Origin: Paraplanobispora siamensis
Lineage (GTDB): Bacteria; Actinomycetota; Actinomycetes; Streptosporangiales; Streptosporangiaceae
NCBI RefSeq assembly: GCF_016863175.1
Contig: NZ_BOOJ01000023.1
Span: 99,619 to 163,618, forward strand
Direction of reading: 5' to 3'
DNA length: 64,000 bases
Positions 62,417-64,000 of this stretch are shown piece by piece. Under the pieces are notes generated by a model. It saw only the letters and a list, made by a program, of their open reading frames with translations, ran no database searches and was not told where the DNA came from. The position numbers and the translations under genes are program-made. Within the stretch, counting starts at the first letter, position 1. Each line of letters starts with the position of its first letter.

Positions 62417-62899
62417 TTATGGGGATTGAGGCCACTTGTCGCGGGGGGAGACGTATGTGCCTCGATAAGGGATGGTGAACACCCAGCCCTGGTTCCGCAG
62501 GAACTCCATGGCCTGACGGACGGTGGCCTTCGCGACGCCGTACTGCCTGATGAGGTCCTTCTCGCTCGGCACCCGCCGGTTCGGTACCAGTTCGCCGCGC
62601 AGGATGCGTTCCCGGAGGCCCGTCGCGATCTGCTGGTATATCGGAATCTGATCGTCGGGCCGGGGTGTGCCGGGCTCTCCGACGAACGTACCCTCGCCTT
62701 GGACGGTGTAGACGAGACCCTGGTCGCGAAGCTCTCTCGCGACTCGCCGCGCGGTGGTCCGGGCGATGTCGTACTGGATCTCCAACTGCGCCTCGCTGGG
62801 CACCGGTTCGCCCGGGCCCAGTTCGCCTGACCGGATGCGCGCGTGGATTTCCTCGGCGATCTGTTTGTAGACCGGGATTGGTCCTTCGCGGTCGAGCAT
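62417..62899 (-). CDS. Double-headed GntR-type regulator 2
   Basis: 160 residues from ATG 62899. Same two-wHTH architecture as its neighbour: VYKQIAEEIHARIRSGELGPGEPVPSEAQLEIQYDIARTTARRVARELRDQGLVYTVQGEGTFVG and IYQQIATGLRERILRGELVPNRRVPSEKDLIRQYGVAKATVRQAMEFLRNQGWVFTIPYRGTYVS. First wings both end GEGTFVG, second wings [QR]RG[ST][FY]VS. The two genes arose by duplication of an already fused ancestor. Confidence 0.82.
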   Translation of the reverse strand: MLDREGPIPVYKQIAEEIHARIRSGELGPGEPVPSEAQLEIQYDIARTTARRVARELRDQGLVYTVQGEGTFVGEPGTPRPDDQIPIYQQIATGLRERILRGELVPNRRVPSEKDLIRQYGVAKATVRQAMEFLRNQGWVFTIPYRGTYVSPRDKWPQSP

Positions 62900-62915
62900 T
62901 CCCGAATGATAGACC

Positions 62916-62977
62916 AAAAGGTACGTGTAAGTGTAAAAGGTACATCCTCTTAACTAATACATACGTGTGGTAGACCA
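62916..62977. promoter_or_regulatory. Repeat-rich promoter region of regulator 2
   Basis: AAAAGGTAC occurs at 62916-62924 and 62935-62943 (19 bp apart), and TAGACCA at 62910-62916 and 62971-62977. The stretch is unusually A+T-rich for this genome and separates regulator 2 from a divergent gene. Confidence 0.45.
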
Positions 62978-62988
62978 TTGATGACGGG

Positions 62989-63330
62989 GTGGCCTATTGT
63001 CGTCTCGTGACCGGCCGGGAGATGGGACCTCACGAGGCGGCTGTGATGGCGGTGGGCCGTCATCACAGCCGTCACGTGGGGCTTCTTCAGGCGGAGCACG
63101 AACGGATCGACTGGAGAGGGGAGCAGGCCAGGGCGGCGCGGGTGCGGATAAGGGAGCACACGTGTGACTGCAAGGCGACGTTCTACGAGCTCTGCCAGGC
63201 GGGTGGGCTGATGTTCATCCGGCGGACGCATCGCGGGCCGGCGGGCGTGGTGGTGCATGAGTCGCCGTGGATCCCGGCGAAGGAGGCGCAGGAGCTGTGG
63301 CTGCGGCTGCTGTCGGGAAGCGCGCGATGA
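62989..63330 (+). CDS. Hypothetical host protein
   Basis: 113 residues if GTG 62989 is the start; ATG 63022 (MGPHEAAVMAVGRHHSRHVG) is also possible. Contains CDCKATFYELCQAGGLMFIRRTHRGPAGVVVHES. Similar short proteins appear beside GntR-type genes in Streptosporangiaceae-like genomes. Function unknown; divergent from the double-headed regulator, which may control it. Confidence 0.55.
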   Translation: MAYCRLVTGREMGPHEAAVMAVGRHHSRHVGLLQAEHERIDWRGEQARAARVRIREHTCDCKATFYELCQAGGLMFIRRTHRGPAGVVVHESPWIPAKEAQELWLRLLSGSAR

Positions 63331-64000
63331 GCAGGAGAGGCTCCCGGCCTTTCGGATGTGTTCTGACTCCGGAAGGGCCGGGCGGTGGCCCCGGGGGCTG
63401 GAGGGGGTCCGGGGCCACCAACCAGGATCCCGGCGGGCGGGTTCCCACGCCGCCCGCCGGGTGCGGGTCCCCGGCGGTCATGCGCCCGCCGGGTGCGGAC
63501 TCCCCAGCGGGTGCGCGCCAGTCTGCCGGGGACCTCCGTGGCCTTGTGTCTGGGAGAGGGGCAAGGCCACTCCGATCGCCGTTGCCGTCCGGACGGCAAC
63601 GACGACCGGTAACCCGGTCCGGGCGTGGGTGACGCCCGGACCGGGCCCTCGGTCCAGAGGACTCGGGAGACCGGAGAGACCCGGGAACTCCGGGAACTCC
63701 GGGAAATCCAGGACGCGGAGGTCCGGCAGGTTCTGGGAATCCGGTGTTCTCGGAAGGTCGAGACACGTAGCTCCTGAGGCTGAAGGCGGGTACGGCGGGG
63801 CGGGTGCCGCCCACCCGTGGAGCACGCCCGCAGTGAGCCGGGTGCTGTCCACCCGGGCTGCGCCGCACGTCGGTGGGCGCCCAGCGCTCCTCGGCCCCCT
63901 TCATCGCGACCGCCCCCGTGTCCGAGCGGTCGGGTGCTCTGGTGTTCGGGTCCCCGTGCTCGGGTGCTCCGGTGTCGTGGGTGTTCGGGTGTCCTTGCGT
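63331..64000. other. Low-complexity non-coding stretch
   Basis: 670 bp at the window end without a convincing gene. It holds short tandem repeats such as GGGAACTCC twice near 63690 and a run of TCGGGTGCTC-like decamers near 63930-63990. Open frames on both strands are Pro/Arg/Gly-rich and look spurious. Confidence 0.4.
63581..63642. terminator. Two hairpins after the last host gene
   Basis: GTTGCCGTCCGGACGGCAAC is a perfect 20-bp palindrome (63581-63600). GGTCCGGGCG (63616-63625) pairs with CGCCCGGACC (63633-63642) across 7 bp. Together they look like a transcription stop. Confidence 0.45.

Noticed and set aside
63331..64000. Genes in the right-end low-complexity stretch
   Set aside because: Frames on both strands are repeat-driven, lack ribosome binding sites and differ in no useful way from each other.

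Overview
The window is high-GC actinomycete DNA; the gene set suggests a filamentous actinomycete of the Streptosporangiaceae type, but this is an inference from gene content and not a taxonomic proof. Host genes lie only at the ends. On the left are a MocR-type regulator, a divergent drug/metabolite transporter and an R2-like diiron protein. On the right are an acetyltransferase, a BCP/PrxQ peroxiredoxin, two unusual double-headed GntR-type regulators and a low-complexity stretch.

Everything from about 3.56 to 60.60 kb is one integrated element of about 57 kb, bounded by an 18-bp direct repeat (3543-3560 and 60587-60604). The left copy is the last six codons of the R2-like gene. The element replaces the host TGA stop with TAG and leaves the protein unchanged. 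A tyrosine integrase sits next to the right repeat.

Layout of the element: (1) 3.6-7.3 kb, four GntR-family regulators, one of them reduced to its ligand-binding domain, plus a lysogen-expressed-looking lipoprotein gene. (2) 7.3-16 kb, plus strand, a compact operon typical of actinomycete integrative conjugative elements: an excisionase-like HTH protein, a SsgA-like protein, an anti-sigma-type ATPase, Spd-like membrane proteins and a split TraB/FtsK DNA translocase. (3) 16-17.1 kb, a toxin/antitoxin-like pair. (4) 17.1-40 kb, minus strand, a complete siphovirus late region of the HK97 type: holins, amidase endolysin, tail genes with a frameshifted G/GT chaperone and a tape measure carrying an NlpC/P60 domain, head genes, portal and terminase, with HNH nucleases alongside. 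(5) 41-58 kb, minus strand, a long run of tiny overlapping early genes including a J-domain protein, a lambda-O-like initiator with its iterons inside the gene, an orphan DNA methylase, a WhiB-like protein, and an ERF annealase with a YqaJ exonuclease. (6) 58-60.6 kb, the immunity region (xis-like gene, repressor, four copies of a palindromic operator) and the integrase.

The element therefore combines a phage that should replicate, package and lyse with a plasmid-type mycelial transfer module inside one pair of att sites. The most notable observations are this phage/conjugative hybrid organisation, the intragenic replication origin whose 22-bp repeats run through all three reading frames, the duplicated two-hairpin leader elements at 41.5 and 42.5 kb, the 10-bp repeat array at the start of a HTH gene, and the two tandem-winged-helix regulators beside the right attachment site.
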